NCBI GenBank assembly: GCA_937927875.1
Contig: CALEYV010000075.1
Coordinates: forward strand, 1 to 10,949
From: an uncultured Actinomycetes bacterium
GTDB lineage: Bacteria > Actinomycetota > Acidimicrobiia > IMCC26256 > PALSA-555
Direction of reading: 5' to 3'
DNA length: 10,949 nt
Numbering within the stretch: position 1 is the stretch's first letter; each line of letters opens with the position of its first letter. Of the stretch, positions 1 to 8,360 are shown in pieces. Both the position numbers and the translations under genes were made by a program. A model generated the notes under the pieces. The model saw nothing but the letters and a program-made list of their open reading frames with translations, made no database searches and was not told where the DNA came from.

Positions 1-428
1 ACGGGCTGCTCACGCACCGCCACACCGGCGAGATCGAGTGGGCGCTCAGCGAGGTGCACGGCGCGCCCGTGCAGGTCCTGTTCACGCCCCACCTGGTGCC
101 GATGACCCGCGGCCTGCTCGCGACGTGCACGGCGCGTCCCGCCACCGCCGGCCTGACCACGGCCCGCCTGCTCGACGCCTACCGCGAGTTCTACGCCCAG
201 GAGCCGTTCGTCGTGGTCCTCGACGAGCCACCGACCACGAAGGCCACCGTCGGGTCGAACAGCGCCCAGCTCACGGTGCGCTTCGACGACCGCACCGGGA
301 CCATCCTCGCCTTCGGCGCGCTCGACAACCTCGGGAAGGGCGCCGCCGGGCAGGCGGTTCAGGCGGCCAACCTCGTCCTCGGGCTGCCCGAGGCCACCGG
401 CCTGCCCTGCGTCGGGATCATGCCGTGA
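1..428 (+). CDS. argC: N-acetyl-gamma-glutamyl-phosphate reductase, 3' part only
   Basis: Third step of arginine synthesis: NADPH-dependent reduction of N-acetylglutamyl phosphate to the semialdehyde in the cytosol. Only the C-terminal 141 residues are in the window (codons in frame from base 3, stop TGA at 426-428); the family is usually about 340-350 residues, so the NAD(P)-binding N-terminus and the catalytic cysteine lie upstream. Visible family features are an HRHTGEIE segment at the left edge, an FTPHLVPMTRG segment, and the C-terminal NLGKGAAGQAVQAANL block followed by LGLPE and a Gly-Leu-Pro run typical of ArgC C-termini. The stop codon overlaps the argJ start by 4 bases. The operon promoter and any ArgR operator are expected upstream of the window. 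The identification is firm from motifs plus position in front of argJ; the true start cannot be seen. Confidence 0.95.
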   Translation, partial: GLLTHRHTGEIEWALSEVHGAPVQVLFTPHLVPMTRGLLATCTARPATAGLTTARLLDAYREFYAQEPFVVVLDEPPTTKATVGSNSAQLTVRFDDRTGTILAFGALDNLGKGAAGQAVQAANLVLGLPEATGLPCVGIMP

Positions 429-1615
429 GCGTCACCGCCGCGACCGGCTTCGAGGCCGCCGGCGTCGCCGCGGGCGTCAAGCCGGCCGGCGTGCCGGACC
501 TGGCGCTCGTCGCGACCGCGGACCGGGGGCCGGTCGCGGCCGCGGGCGTGTTCACCGCCAACCGGGTCGCGGCGGCGCCGGTCCAGGTGAGCCGCGCCCA
601 CCTCGAGAACCCGCGAGCGGCGGCGGTGGTGCTGAACGCGGGCAATGCCAACGCCGCCACCGGGGCCCCCGGGCGGGCCGACGCCGAGCGCATGTGCGAG
701 CGGGCGGCCGCCGCGCTCGGCTGCCAGGGCGCCGAGGTCCTGGTCTGCTCGACCGGGCTCATCGGGGTGCCGCTGCCGGTCGCGTCGATCGAAGCCGGCA
801 TCGACGCCGCCGCCTCGAAGCTGGCGTCGGACGCCGCGGCCGGCCACGCGGCGGCCGACGCCATCCGCACCACCGACACGGTGCCGAAGGAGGCGGCCGT
901 CGCGGTCGACGCGGGCGGCTACGTCGTCGGCGGCATGGCGAAGGGCGCGGCGATGCTCGCCCCCGCGATGGCGACGATGCTGGCCGTCCTCACCAGCGAT
1001 GCCGCCGTCACCCCGGCCGCGCTCCAGCAGGCCCTGCAGTGCGGCGTGCGGGACTCCTTCAACGCGCTCATCGTCGACGCGTGCACGAGCACGAACGACA
1101 CCGTGCTCATCCTCGCCAACGGCCGGGCCGCCAACCCGCCCATCGAGCCGGGCGGACCCGGGTTCGAGCCCTTCGCGGCCGCGGTGGCCGAGGTGTGCGG
1201 CGAGCTCGCGCACGCGATGGCCGCCGACGCCGAGGGGGCCACCAAGCTGGCCCGGGTCGTGGTGCGCGGTGCCGCCAGCGGCGAGGACGCCCGCCGCGCC
1301 GCGCGGGGGGTCGCCAGCAGCCAGCTGGTCCAGTGCTCGCTGTACGGCGAGGACCCGTACTGGGGTCGCGTCCTCTCCGAGCTCGGGGCGAGCGGGGCGG
1401 TCTTCGACCCCGAGCGGGTCGACATCGCCTACAACGGCGTCACCGTCTGCCGCGACGGCGTCGCGACCGTCCACGACGAGGCCGCCCTGGAGGCGGCCAT
1501 GGCCCGCCGCGACATCGAGATCAGCTGCCAGCTCCACGAGGGGACCGGCGAGGCGGCGGTGCTCTTCACCGACCTCACCCACGCCTACGTCGACGAGAAC
1601 CGGGGGACGTCGTGA
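425..1615 (+). CDS. argJ: Glutamate N-acetyltransferase (ornithine acetyltransferase)
   Basis: Transfers the acetyl group from N-acetylornithine to glutamate, giving ornithine and recycling acetylglutamate. The 396-residue length fits the family (about 390-410). The family makes itself active by self-cleavage before a threonine; that site is plain here in KGAAMLAPAMATMLAVLTSD, with the nucleophile at about Thr184, so alpha (1-183) and beta (184-396) chains are expected. Further family segments are GVFTANRVAAAPV near residue 40, LNAGNANAATG near 70, and a C-terminal DLTHAYVDEN run. I chose the GTG at 425 because it overlaps the argC stop as a GTGA unit and begins directly before the conserved N-terminus; the open frame extends upstream to 38, but that part lies over argC and is arginine-rich shadow sequence. 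Some ArgJ enzymes also use acetyl-CoA (argA activity); the sequence alone does not tell me which class this is. Confidence 0.96.
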   Translation: MSVTAATGFEAAGVAAGVKPAGVPDLALVATADRGPVAAAGVFTANRVAAAPVQVSRAHLENPRAAAVVLNAGNANAATGAPGRADAERMCERAAAALGCQGAEVLVCSTGLIGVPLPVASIEAGIDAAASKLASDAAAGHAAADAIRTTDTVPKEAAVAVDAGGYVVGGMAKGAAMLAPAMATMLAVLTSDAAVTPAALQQALQCGVRDSFNALIVDACTSTNDTVLILANGRAANPPIEPGGPGFEPFAAAVAEVCGELAHAMAADAEGATKLARVVVRGAASGEDARRAARGVASSQLVQCSLYGEDPYWGRVLSELGASGAVFDPERVDIAYNGVTVCRDGVATVHDEAALEAAMARRDIEISCQLHEGTGEAAVLFTDLTHAYVDENRGTS

Positions 1616-2478
1616 TCGACGAGCGGGCCCAGGACGCGCACGCTAAGGCGGCCGTCCTCGCCGAGGCGCTGCCCTACATCCGGGAGTTCGCCGGCCGCAC
1701 CGTCGTCATCAAGTACGGCGGCCACGCCATGGAGGAGCCCGGGCTCGCCGAGCTGTTCGCCCAGGACGTGGTGCTGATGCGCCTGGTCGGGATGAACCCG
1801 GTCGTCGTGCACGGCGGCGGCCCCCAGATCAGCGACCTCATGCGCCGGCTCGGCAAGGAGCCCCGGTTCGTCGACGGGCACCGGGTCACCGACGCCGAGA
1901 CGGTCGACATCGTCCGGATGGCGCTGGTCGGCAAGGTGAACCGCGAGGTCGTCACCTCCCTGAACCGCCACGGCTCCTACGCGGTCGGCCTGTCGGGCGA
2001 GGACGCCGGCCTCATCACCGTCGACCAGCGCGACGCCCAGCTCGGGTTCGTCGGCGACGTGCGCCGGATCGAGCCCGCGATCCTCGAGCGGGTCCTGCGC
2101 GAGGAGCTCATCCCCGTCATCGCCACCGTCGGCGTCGACGAGCACGGCCAGGCCCACAACGTGAACGCCGACGCCGTCGCGGCCGCCATCGCCACGACCC
2201 TGTCGGCCGAGAAGCTCGTCTACCTCACCGACGTCCCCGGGATCTACCGCGACGTGGACGACGCCCGGTCCCTGATCTCGCGCATCGACGTCGCCGGCCT
2301 CGAGTCGCTCCTCGCCACCGGCTCGGTGGGGGAGGGGATGCTGCCCAAGATCCGCTCGTGCGTCGACGCGGTGCGGGGCGGCGTGCGGCGCGCCCACGTC
2401 CTCGACGGGCGGCTGCCCCACGCGCTGCTGCTCGAGTTCTTCACCCGCGAGGGGATCGGCACGATGGTGCACCCATGA
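1612..2478 (+). CDS. argB: Acetylglutamate kinase, probably arginine-inhibited
   Basis: Phosphorylates N-acetylglutamate with ATP, the usual control step of the cyclic pathway. It has 288 residues, normal for the amino acid kinase family. Motifs in order: VVIKYGGHAM with Lys34 (phosphate binding), VVVHGGGPQI at 64-73, a NVNAD segment before an AAAIA helix in the substrate site, EKLVYLTDVPGIY, and the C-terminal GMLPKI...DGR...H..L.E.FT..G.GT block. Before the first strand there is an extra N-terminal helix (HAKAAVLAEALPYIREFAG, residues 10-28). In this family such a helix plus that C-terminal signature mark the hexameric, arginine-sensitive enzymes, so I infer feedback inhibition by arginine. 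The GTG at 1612 overlaps the argJ stop by 4 bases, with a GGGGGA purine run at 1602-1607; longer upstream frame is a shadow of argJ. Confidence 0.96.
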   Translation: MIDERAQDAHAKAAVLAEALPYIREFAGRTVVIKYGGHAMEEPGLAELFAQDVVLMRLVGMNPVVVHGGGPQISDLMRRLGKEPRFVDGHRVTDAETVDIVRMALVGKVNREVVTSLNRHGSYAVGLSGEDAGLITVDQRDAQLGFVGDVRRIEPAILERVLREELIPVIATVGVDEHGQAHNVNADAVAAAIATTLSAEKLVYLTDVPGIYRDVDDARSLISRIDVAGLESLLATGSVGEGMLPKIRSCVDAVRGGVRRAHVLDGRLPHALLLEFFTREGIGTMVHP

Positions 2479-3683
2479 CCACCACGACCCGCTCCCTCGA
2501 GGAGCTCCAGGCGCTCGACGCCGAGCACGTCATGCCCACGTACGGCCGGCTGCCGGTCGCGTTCGTGCGCGGCGAGGGCACGGTGCTGTTCGACACCGCA
2601 GGCCGCCGCTACCTCGACTTCCTCGGCGGGATCGCGGTCACCGCGCTCGGCCACGCGCACCCTGCCATCGCCGAGGCCCTGGCCGACCAGGCCCAGACCC
2701 TCCTGCACGTCTCGAACCTGTACCTGAACGACGTCCAGCCCCGGCTGGCGGCCCGCCTCGACGCCCTCCTCGGCGGGGACGGGCGCGTCTTCTTCACGAA
2801 CTCGGGCGCGGAGGCCAACGAGTGCGCGATCAAGCTCGCCCGCCGCCACGGCCAGCAGCAGGGCGGACCCGAGCGCTACCACGTCCTCGCCGCGTACGGC
2901 TCCTTCCACGGCCGGACGCTCACCACGCTCGCCGCCACCGGCCAGCCCCAGAAGCACGAGGCGTTCCAGCCCCTACCGCCCGGCTTCCGCCACGTCGCCT
3001 TCGCCGACCTGGACGCGCTGGCGGCCGCGCTCGACGAGCGCGTCTGCGCGGTGCTGCTCGAGCCGGTGCAGGGCGAGGGCGGTGTCCAGCCGTCGCCCCC
3101 CGGCTACCTGGAGGCCGTCCGACGCCTCTGCGACGAGCACGAGGCCCTCCTGATGCTCGACGAGATCCAGACCGGGCTCGGCCGGACCGGCCGCTGGTTC
3201 GGGTTCCAGCACGCCGACGGGGTCCGGCCCGACGTCGTCACGCTCGCCAAGGCGCTCGGCAACGGCGTCCCGATCGGAGCCTGCTGGGCGCGCGGCGACG
3301 CCGGCACCGCGCTGCGCCCCGGCGACCACGCCAGCACCTTCGGGGGCCAGCCGCTGGCCGCCCGCGCCGCCCTCACCGTCCTCGAGGTCCTGGAGGCCGA
3401 GGACGCCCCGGCCCGGTCGGCCCGGGCCGGCGAGCGGCTCACCGCCCAGCTCGCCGCCCTCCCTGGGGTCGCGACGGTGCGCGGCGTCGGCCTCCTCCTG
3501 GCCGCCGAGCTCGAGCCCGGGCTCGACGCGGCGGTCGTCGCTCGGGCCTGCCTCGACGCGGGCCTGGTCGTGAACGCGGTCACGCCGACCGCGCTGCGCC
3601 TCGCGCCGTCGCTGCTCGTCACCGACGACGAGCTCGACGAGGCGGTAGGGATCCTCCGGGGCGTCCTCGAGGAGCAGCCGTGA
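2475..3683 (+). CDS. argD: Acetylornithine aminotransferase
   Basis: PLP-dependent class III aminotransferase that converts N-acetylglutamate semialdehyde to N-acetylornithine using glutamate; relatives can also work on succinyl-diaminopimelate in lysine synthesis. The 402 residues match the family. Visible motifs: YLDFLGGIAV near residue 50, TNSGAEANECAIKLAR (cofactor phosphate site), SFHGRTLTTLAATGQ, EPVQGEGG, LMLDEIQTGLGRTG with Asp229 contacting the pyridine nitrogen, and LAKALGNGVPIGA with Lys259 as the Schiff-base lysine; STFGGQPLA follows. The ATG at 2475 forms an ATGA overlap with the argB stop; this is the only ATG start among the overlapping junctions. There is no clear Shine-Dalgarno directly before it, so translation probably depends on coupling to argB. 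Confidence 0.96.
   Translation: MTTTTRSLEELQALDAEHVMPTYGRLPVAFVRGEGTVLFDTAGRRYLDFLGGIAVTALGHAHPAIAEALADQAQTLLHVSNLYLNDVQPRLAARLDALLGGDGRVFFTNSGAEANECAIKLARRHGQQQGGPERYHVLAAYGSFHGRTLTTLAATGQPQKHEAFQPLPPGFRHVAFADLDALAAALDERVCAVLLEPVQGEGGVQPSPPGYLEAVRRLCDEHEALLMLDEIQTGLGRTGRWFGFQHADGVRPDVVTLAKALGNGVPIGACWARGDAGTALRPGDHASTFGGQPLAARAALTVLEVLEAEDAPARSARAGERLTAQLAALPGVATVRGVGLLLAAELEPGLDAAVVARACLDAGLVVNAVTPTALRLAPSLLVTDDELDEAVGILRGVLEEQP
3669..3674 (+). promoter_or_regulatory. Ribosome binding site for argF
   Basis: GAGGAG lies inside the last codons of argD, 5 bases before the GTG at 3680. It supports that GTG as the argF start over any upstream extension of the frame. Confidence 0.6.
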
Positions 3684-4594
3684 CGCTGACGAAGCGCCGC
3701 TCGTTCCTCGAGGTCGACGACCTCGACCCGCCCGGCCTGGCCCGCCTCCTCGAGCAGGCCGAGGCGTGGAAGCACGCCGACGCCGTCCCGGCCCTGCTGG
3801 CGGGGCAGGGCGTGGCGATGCTGTTCGAGAAGCCGTCGGCGCGCACCCGGACGTCCACCGAGATGGCCGCCGCGACCCTCGGCGCCCACCCCGTGTACCT
3901 CCGGGCCGAGGAGGTCGGGATCGGCACCCGAGAGACCGTCGAGGACGTGGCCCGGACCCTGGCCGGGTACTGCTCGATCCTCTGCGCCCGCGTGTTCGAC
4001 CACGGGACGCTCGAGGCGATGGCGGCCGCGGTCGACGTGCCGGTCGTGAACCTCCTCTCCGACCGTGCCCACCCGTGTCAGGCCCTCGCCGACCTGCTGA
4101 CGCTGCGCGAGCTGTTCGGCGGCCTCGACGGGCGCCGCGTCGCCTACGTGGGCGACGGCAACAACGTGGCGGCGTCGCTCGCCTTCGCGGCCGCGCTCTG
4201 CGGGCTCGAGCTGACGATCGCGTCGCCGCCCGGCTATGCGCTCGACGACGACGTCGTGGATCGGGCCCGGAACCTCGGCGGCGTCATCGAGCTGAGCTCG
4301 GACCCCGACGAGGCCGTGCGCGGGGTGGACGCCGTCTACACCGACGTGTGGACCTCGATGGGCCAGGAGGCCGAGCAGGAGCGTCGCCGGGCCGCCTTCG
4401 CCGGGTTCACCGTCGACCAGCGGCTCATGGACGCCGCCGGCCCGGACGCCCGCTTCCTGCACTGCCTGCCCGCGCACCGCGGCGAGGAGGTCACCGCGGA
4501 CGTGATCGACGGGCCCCAGTCCGCGGTGTGGCTGCAGGCCGCCAACCGGATGCACGCCACGCGGGCCCTGCTCGCCCAGGTGGGAGGTGCCTGA
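3680..4594 (+). CDS. argF: Ornithine carbamoyltransferase (anabolic)
   Basis: Joins carbamoyl phosphate to ornithine to make citrulline. It has 304 residues, typical for the family. The N-terminal carbamoyl-phosphate domain carries FEKPSARTRTSTE, in which Ser53-Ala-Arg55-Thr56-Arg57 is the phosphate-binding loop (often S-T/M-R-T-R), and HPCQALADL with His131. The ornithine domain carries YVGDGNNVAASL, DVWTSMGQE (the SMG loop that closes over ornithine), and FLHCLPAHRGEEV with Cys262. These separate it from aspartate carbamoyltransferase. The GTG at 3680 overlaps the argD stop as GTGA, with GAGGAG just upstream. Its place between argD and argR makes it the biosynthetic enzyme; nothing nearby (no arcA or arcC) suggests a catabolic role. 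Confidence 0.96.
   Translation: MTLTKRRSFLEVDDLDPPGLARLLEQAEAWKHADAVPALLAGQGVAMLFEKPSARTRTSTEMAAATLGAHPVYLRAEEVGIGTRETVEDVARTLAGYCSILCARVFDHGTLEAMAAAVDVPVVNLLSDRAHPCQALADLLTLRELFGGLDGRRVAYVGDGNNVAASLAFAAALCGLELTIASPPGYALDDDVVDRARNLGGVIELSSDPDEAVRGVDAVYTDVWTSMGQEAEQERRRAAFAGFTVDQRLMDAAGPDARFLHCLPAHRGEEVTADVIDGPQSAVWLQAANRMHATRALLAQVGGA
4583..4587 (+). promoter_or_regulatory. Ribosome binding site for argR
   Basis: GGAGG inside the last codons of argF, 7 bases before the GTG at 4595. It is among the strongest Shine-Dalgarno matches in the operon and falls at a junction where the 4-base overlap is replaced by directly abutting genes, so argR is likely to be initiated independently. Confidence 0.7.
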
Positions 4595-5065
4595 GTGGCC
4601 ACGCTCGGCAAGCCGCAGCGCCAGCACCGGATCGCGCGTCTGCTCGAGGAGCAGCCGATCTCGAGCCAAGGCCAGATCGTCGAGCTGCTGGCGGCCGACG
4701 GCGTCGTCGCGACGCAGGCCACCGTGAGCCGTGACCTGGAGGAGCTCGGCGCGGTGAAGGTGCGGATCCCGGGCGGGACGATGGCCTACGCCCTCCCGGA
4801 GCACGCCAAGGAGGCCGCGGCCCCTGACGACCACCTGCGTCGCGTCATGGGCGACTTCGTCGTCGAGGTCTCCCACAGCGGCAACCTGGTCGTCCTGCGC
4901 ACGCCGCCGGGCTCGGCGCACGTCATCGGGTCCGCCCTCGACCGGTCGGGCCTGCCCGACGTGCTCGGCAACGTCGCCGGCGACGACACCCTGATCGTGG
5001 TCTGCTCGGAGCAGGCCGGCGGCGCGAAGGTCGCCGCCAAGCTCGCGACGCTGGCCGGGCTGTAG
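4595..5065 (+). CDS. argR: Arginine repressor ArgR
   Basis: Hexameric arginine-sensing regulator that represses biosynthetic arg genes when arginine is plentiful. The 156 residues fit the family (150-170). The N-terminal winged helix-turn-helix covers about 1-70, with the recognition segment QATVSRDLEELG at 41-52, nearly identical to the family consensus. The C-terminal oligomerisation and arginine-binding domain includes RTPPGSAHVIGSALDRSGLP and AGDDT; Asp130 and Asp131 correspond to the family's arginine-contacting Asp pair. The GTG at 4595 follows the argF stop with no gap and has GGAGG 7 bases upstream. Being cotranscribed with its targets it is probably autoregulated, but the expected ARG boxes would sit before argC, outside this window; I see no convincing operator inside it. 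Confidence 0.96.
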   Translation: MATLGKPQRQHRIARLLEEQPISSQGQIVELLAADGVVATQATVSRDLEELGAVKVRIPGGTMAYALPEHAKEAAAPDDHLRRVMGDFVVEVSHSGNLVVLRTPPGSAHVIGSALDRSGLPDVLGNVAGDDTLIVVCSEQAGGAKVAAKLATLAGL

Positions 5066-5072
5066 CGGGGAT

Positions 5073-5076
5073 GGAG
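5073..5076 (+). promoter_or_regulatory. Ribosome binding site for argG
   Basis: GGAG in the 19-base argR-argG gap, 8 bases before the ATG at 5085. It fixes that ATG as the start. The same bases are also part of a five-codon reading frame described under findings. Confidence 0.6.
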
Positions 5077-5084
5077 ACGATCCG

Positions 5085-6313
<1,229 letters not shown>

Positions 6314-6317
<4 letters not shown>

Positions 6318-7711
6318 GCGACCGGTCGGCGGCGAAACCGCTCTGGCATGGCCGGCTCGGCGACACCCCCGCCGAGGAGCTGCTCGCGTTCACCGAGAGC
6401 CTGTCCGTCGACCGCCGCCTCGCGCCCGAGGACCTGGCCGGCTCGCGGGCGCACGTCCGGATGCTGGGGGCGGCGGGCATCATCACCCCCGACGAGGTCG
6501 ACCAGATCTTGGGTGCGCTCGCGACCGTCGAGTCCGAGCTCGACGACGGGTCGTTCGCCTTCGCGCCCAGCGACGAGGACATCCACACCGCGGTGGAGCG
6601 TCGCGTGACCGAGCTCGCCGGCGGCGCGGGCGCCAAGCTGCACACCGGGCGGAGTCGGAACGACCAGGTGGCGACCGACCTCCGCCTGTACGTCCTCCGG
6701 GTCGGCGCAGAGCTCGCCGGCGCGATCGATGACCTGCAGGCCACCCTGCTGGATCGGGCGATCGAGGCCGGCGACCGCTACCTGCCCGGCTACACCCACC
6801 TCCAGCGCGCTCAGCCCGTCCTGCTCGCGCACCACCTCCTGGCCCACTTCTGGGCCCTGGCCCGCGACGTCGAGCGGTGGCGGGACGCGCTCCCACGTGT
6901 CTCGGTCTCGCCGCTCGGGGCGGGCGCGCTGGCGGGCTCGAGCCTCCCGCTCGACCCGGACGGAGTCGCCCAGGACCTCGGGTTCCAGCGCCGCTTCGAG
7001 AACTCGCTCGACGCGGTCAGCGACCGGGACTTCGTCGCCGAGGCGCTCTTCGTCGCCACGCTGACGATGGTGCACCTGTCCCGCCTCGGCGAGGAGCTCG
7101 TCCTCTGGTCGGGCGCCGAGTTCGGCTTCGCCAGCTTCGCCGACGAGTACGCGACCGGCTCGTCGATGCTCCCGCAGAAGAAGAACCCCGACGTCGCCGA
7201 GCTCGTCCGGGGCAAGGCCGGGCGCGTCATCGGCGACCTCACCGGCCTGCTCGCCACCCTCAAGGGACTGCCGCTCTCGTACAACCGGGACCTTCAGGAG
7301 GACAAGGAGCCCCTCTTCGACGCGCTTGACACCTGCGGACTGGCGCTCCGCGCCCTGCGCGGCGTCACGGCCACCGTGACCTTTCACGACGAGGCGATGC
7401 GCGCCGCCGCCGACGAGCCCGCCTCGGCGGCGACCGATCTCGCCGAGCACCTCGTGGCCACCGGTGTGCCCTTTCGCGACGCCCACGCCGCCGTCGGCGC
7501 GCTCGTCCGCACGGCCGAAGAGCAAGGTCTCCCGCTCGCCGACGTCGTGGCGCGTGACCCGCAGTTCGCTGGCGCGACGGACCTCCTCGAGCCCGGTCGT
7601 GCCGTTCGCCGCCGCACGACGCCCGGCGGTGGGGGACCGGAGCCGCTCCGCGCCCAGCTCGAGGCCGCGCGGACGCAGCTGGCCGAGCAACGGGCGTGGC
7701 TCCACGCTTGA
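6314..7711 (+). CDS. argH: Argininosuccinate lyase
   Basis: Last step of the pathway: cleaves argininosuccinate to arginine and fumarate. It belongs to the fumarase/aspartase superfamily and forms tetramers whose active sites combine three subunits. The 465 residues are normal. Visible signatures: LWHGRL at the N-terminus, EDIHTAVERRVTE, KLHTGRSRNDQVATD (substrate loop), YTHLQRAQPV with His162 as a proton-transfer residue, and GSSMLPQKKNPDVAEL at about 282-297, whose Ser283/Ser284 belong to the flexible catalytic loop. The C-terminus has the usual RRTTPGG element. The GTG at 6314 overlaps the argG stop as GTGA, with GAGGA at 6303-6307. Its own stop overlaps the proposed start of the glycosylase gene, so the transcription unit probably continues past the pathway. 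Confidence 0.96.
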
Positions 7712-8337
7712 GCGGGCGCCCGCTCGGGCGTCGCTTCTACGCGCGTGATCCTCGGGAGCTCGCGCCGCTACTGCTCAACAAGGTCCTGGCCGACCGGCGT
7801 CCCGGTCTCGACCAGGTCGCCGCTCGCATCGTCGAGGTCGAGGCGTACTGCGGATCCGAGGATCGCGGGAGCCACGCCTCCCGGGGCCCGACGCGCCGCA
7901 ACCGCACCATGTTCGGGCCACCCGGGCACCTCTACGTCTACTTCACGTACGGCATGCACTGGTGCGCCAACGTCGTAGCGGCCACCGAAGGCGTCGGCAT
8001 GGCGGTCCTGCTCCGCGCCGCCGCCCCCGTGCTCGGGATCGAGCACATGCGGGAGCGGCGGGGTGGGACGCGCCCCGATCGGGAGCTCTGCGCGGGCCCA
8101 GCCCGTCTCACGCAAGCCTTCGCCATCTCCGGGAGCGAGGACGGCGCTGACCTCGTGCGCGGTCCCCTCCGACTCCTCGACGACGGGACGCCGCCGCCGA
8201 CGCGACCGGGGCGGTCGACGCGGATCGGCCTGACGCCCGGCCGCGGCGACGAGCACCGGTGGCGCTGGTTCGTGGAGGGCGACACCAACCTCAGTCGTCC
8301 CGCGCCACGGCGAGCGCGCAATTCACGAGGCGTGTAG
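7708..8337 (+). CDS. mpg: DNA-3-methyladenine glycosylase, AAG/MPG family
   Basis: Base-excision repair enzyme of the alkyladenine glycosylase fold, which flips out and removes alkylated purines such as 3-methyladenine. From the start chosen it has 209 residues, typical for bacterial members. Family features: FYARDPRELAPLLLNKVL at the N-terminus, VEVEAYCGSEDRGSHA with Glu45 as the expected catalytic residue, the NRTMFGPPGHLYVYFTYGMHWCANVV block containing the base-flipping and stacking aromatics and Asn88, and CAGPARLTQAF. The start is uncertain: TTG at 7708 makes a TTGA overlap with the argH stop, matching the other junctions, whereas GTG at 7696 adds four residues and overlaps argH by 16 bases. 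Neither has a good Shine-Dalgarno, which suits coupled translation. Downstream, 23 bases separate it from tyrS. An mpg gene between argH and tyrS is, as I recall, also the order in Mycobacterium. Confidence 0.9.
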   Translation: MSGRPLGRRFYARDPRELAPLLLNKVLADRRPGLDQVAARIVEVEAYCGSEDRGSHASRGPTRRNRTMFGPPGHLYVYFTYGMHWCANVVAATEGVGMAVLLRAAAPVLGIEHMRERRGGTRPDRELCAGPARLTQAFAISGSEDGADLVRGPLRLLDDGTPPPTRPGRSTRIGLTPGRGDEHRWRWFVEGDTNLSRPAPRRARNSRGV

Positions 8338-8348
8338 CCCTTGCTTGC

Positions 8349-8354
8349 TAGGTT
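8349..8354 (+). promoter_or_regulatory. Candidate -10 element for tyrS (leaderless)
   Basis: TAGGTT fits the TANNNT pattern of actinobacterial -10 elements and ends 6 bases before the GTG of tyrS, so transcription would start at or within a base or two of the start codon. No Shine-Dalgarno is visible between the mpg stop and the GTG. No clear -35 lies at 16-18 bases upstream; TTCACG at 8322-8327 is too far (21 bases). The assignment is an inference from spacing. Confidence 0.45.
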
Positions 8355-8360
8355 CGCCAC

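Noticed and set aside
38..424. N-terminal extension of argJ by 129 codons
   Set aside because: This stretch is argC in another frame; the extension is arginine-rich low-complexity sequence, and the conserved ArgJ N-terminus starts at the GTG at 425.
359..1582. 407-codon minus-strand frame opposite argJ
   Set aside because: No family features and biased composition; a shadow of argJ.
694..1611. Long upstream extension of the argB frame
   Set aside because: It is out of frame under argJ and consists almost only of Arg, Gly and Pro; ArgB homology begins at the GTG at 1612.
5066..5084. ArgR operator (ARG box) before argG
   Set aside because: The 19-base gap shows no AT-rich palindrome like the ARG box; operators are more likely upstream of argC, outside the window.
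8338..8360. T-box or other riboswitch before tyrS
   Set aside because: The gap to mpg is only 23 bases, too short for such an element.
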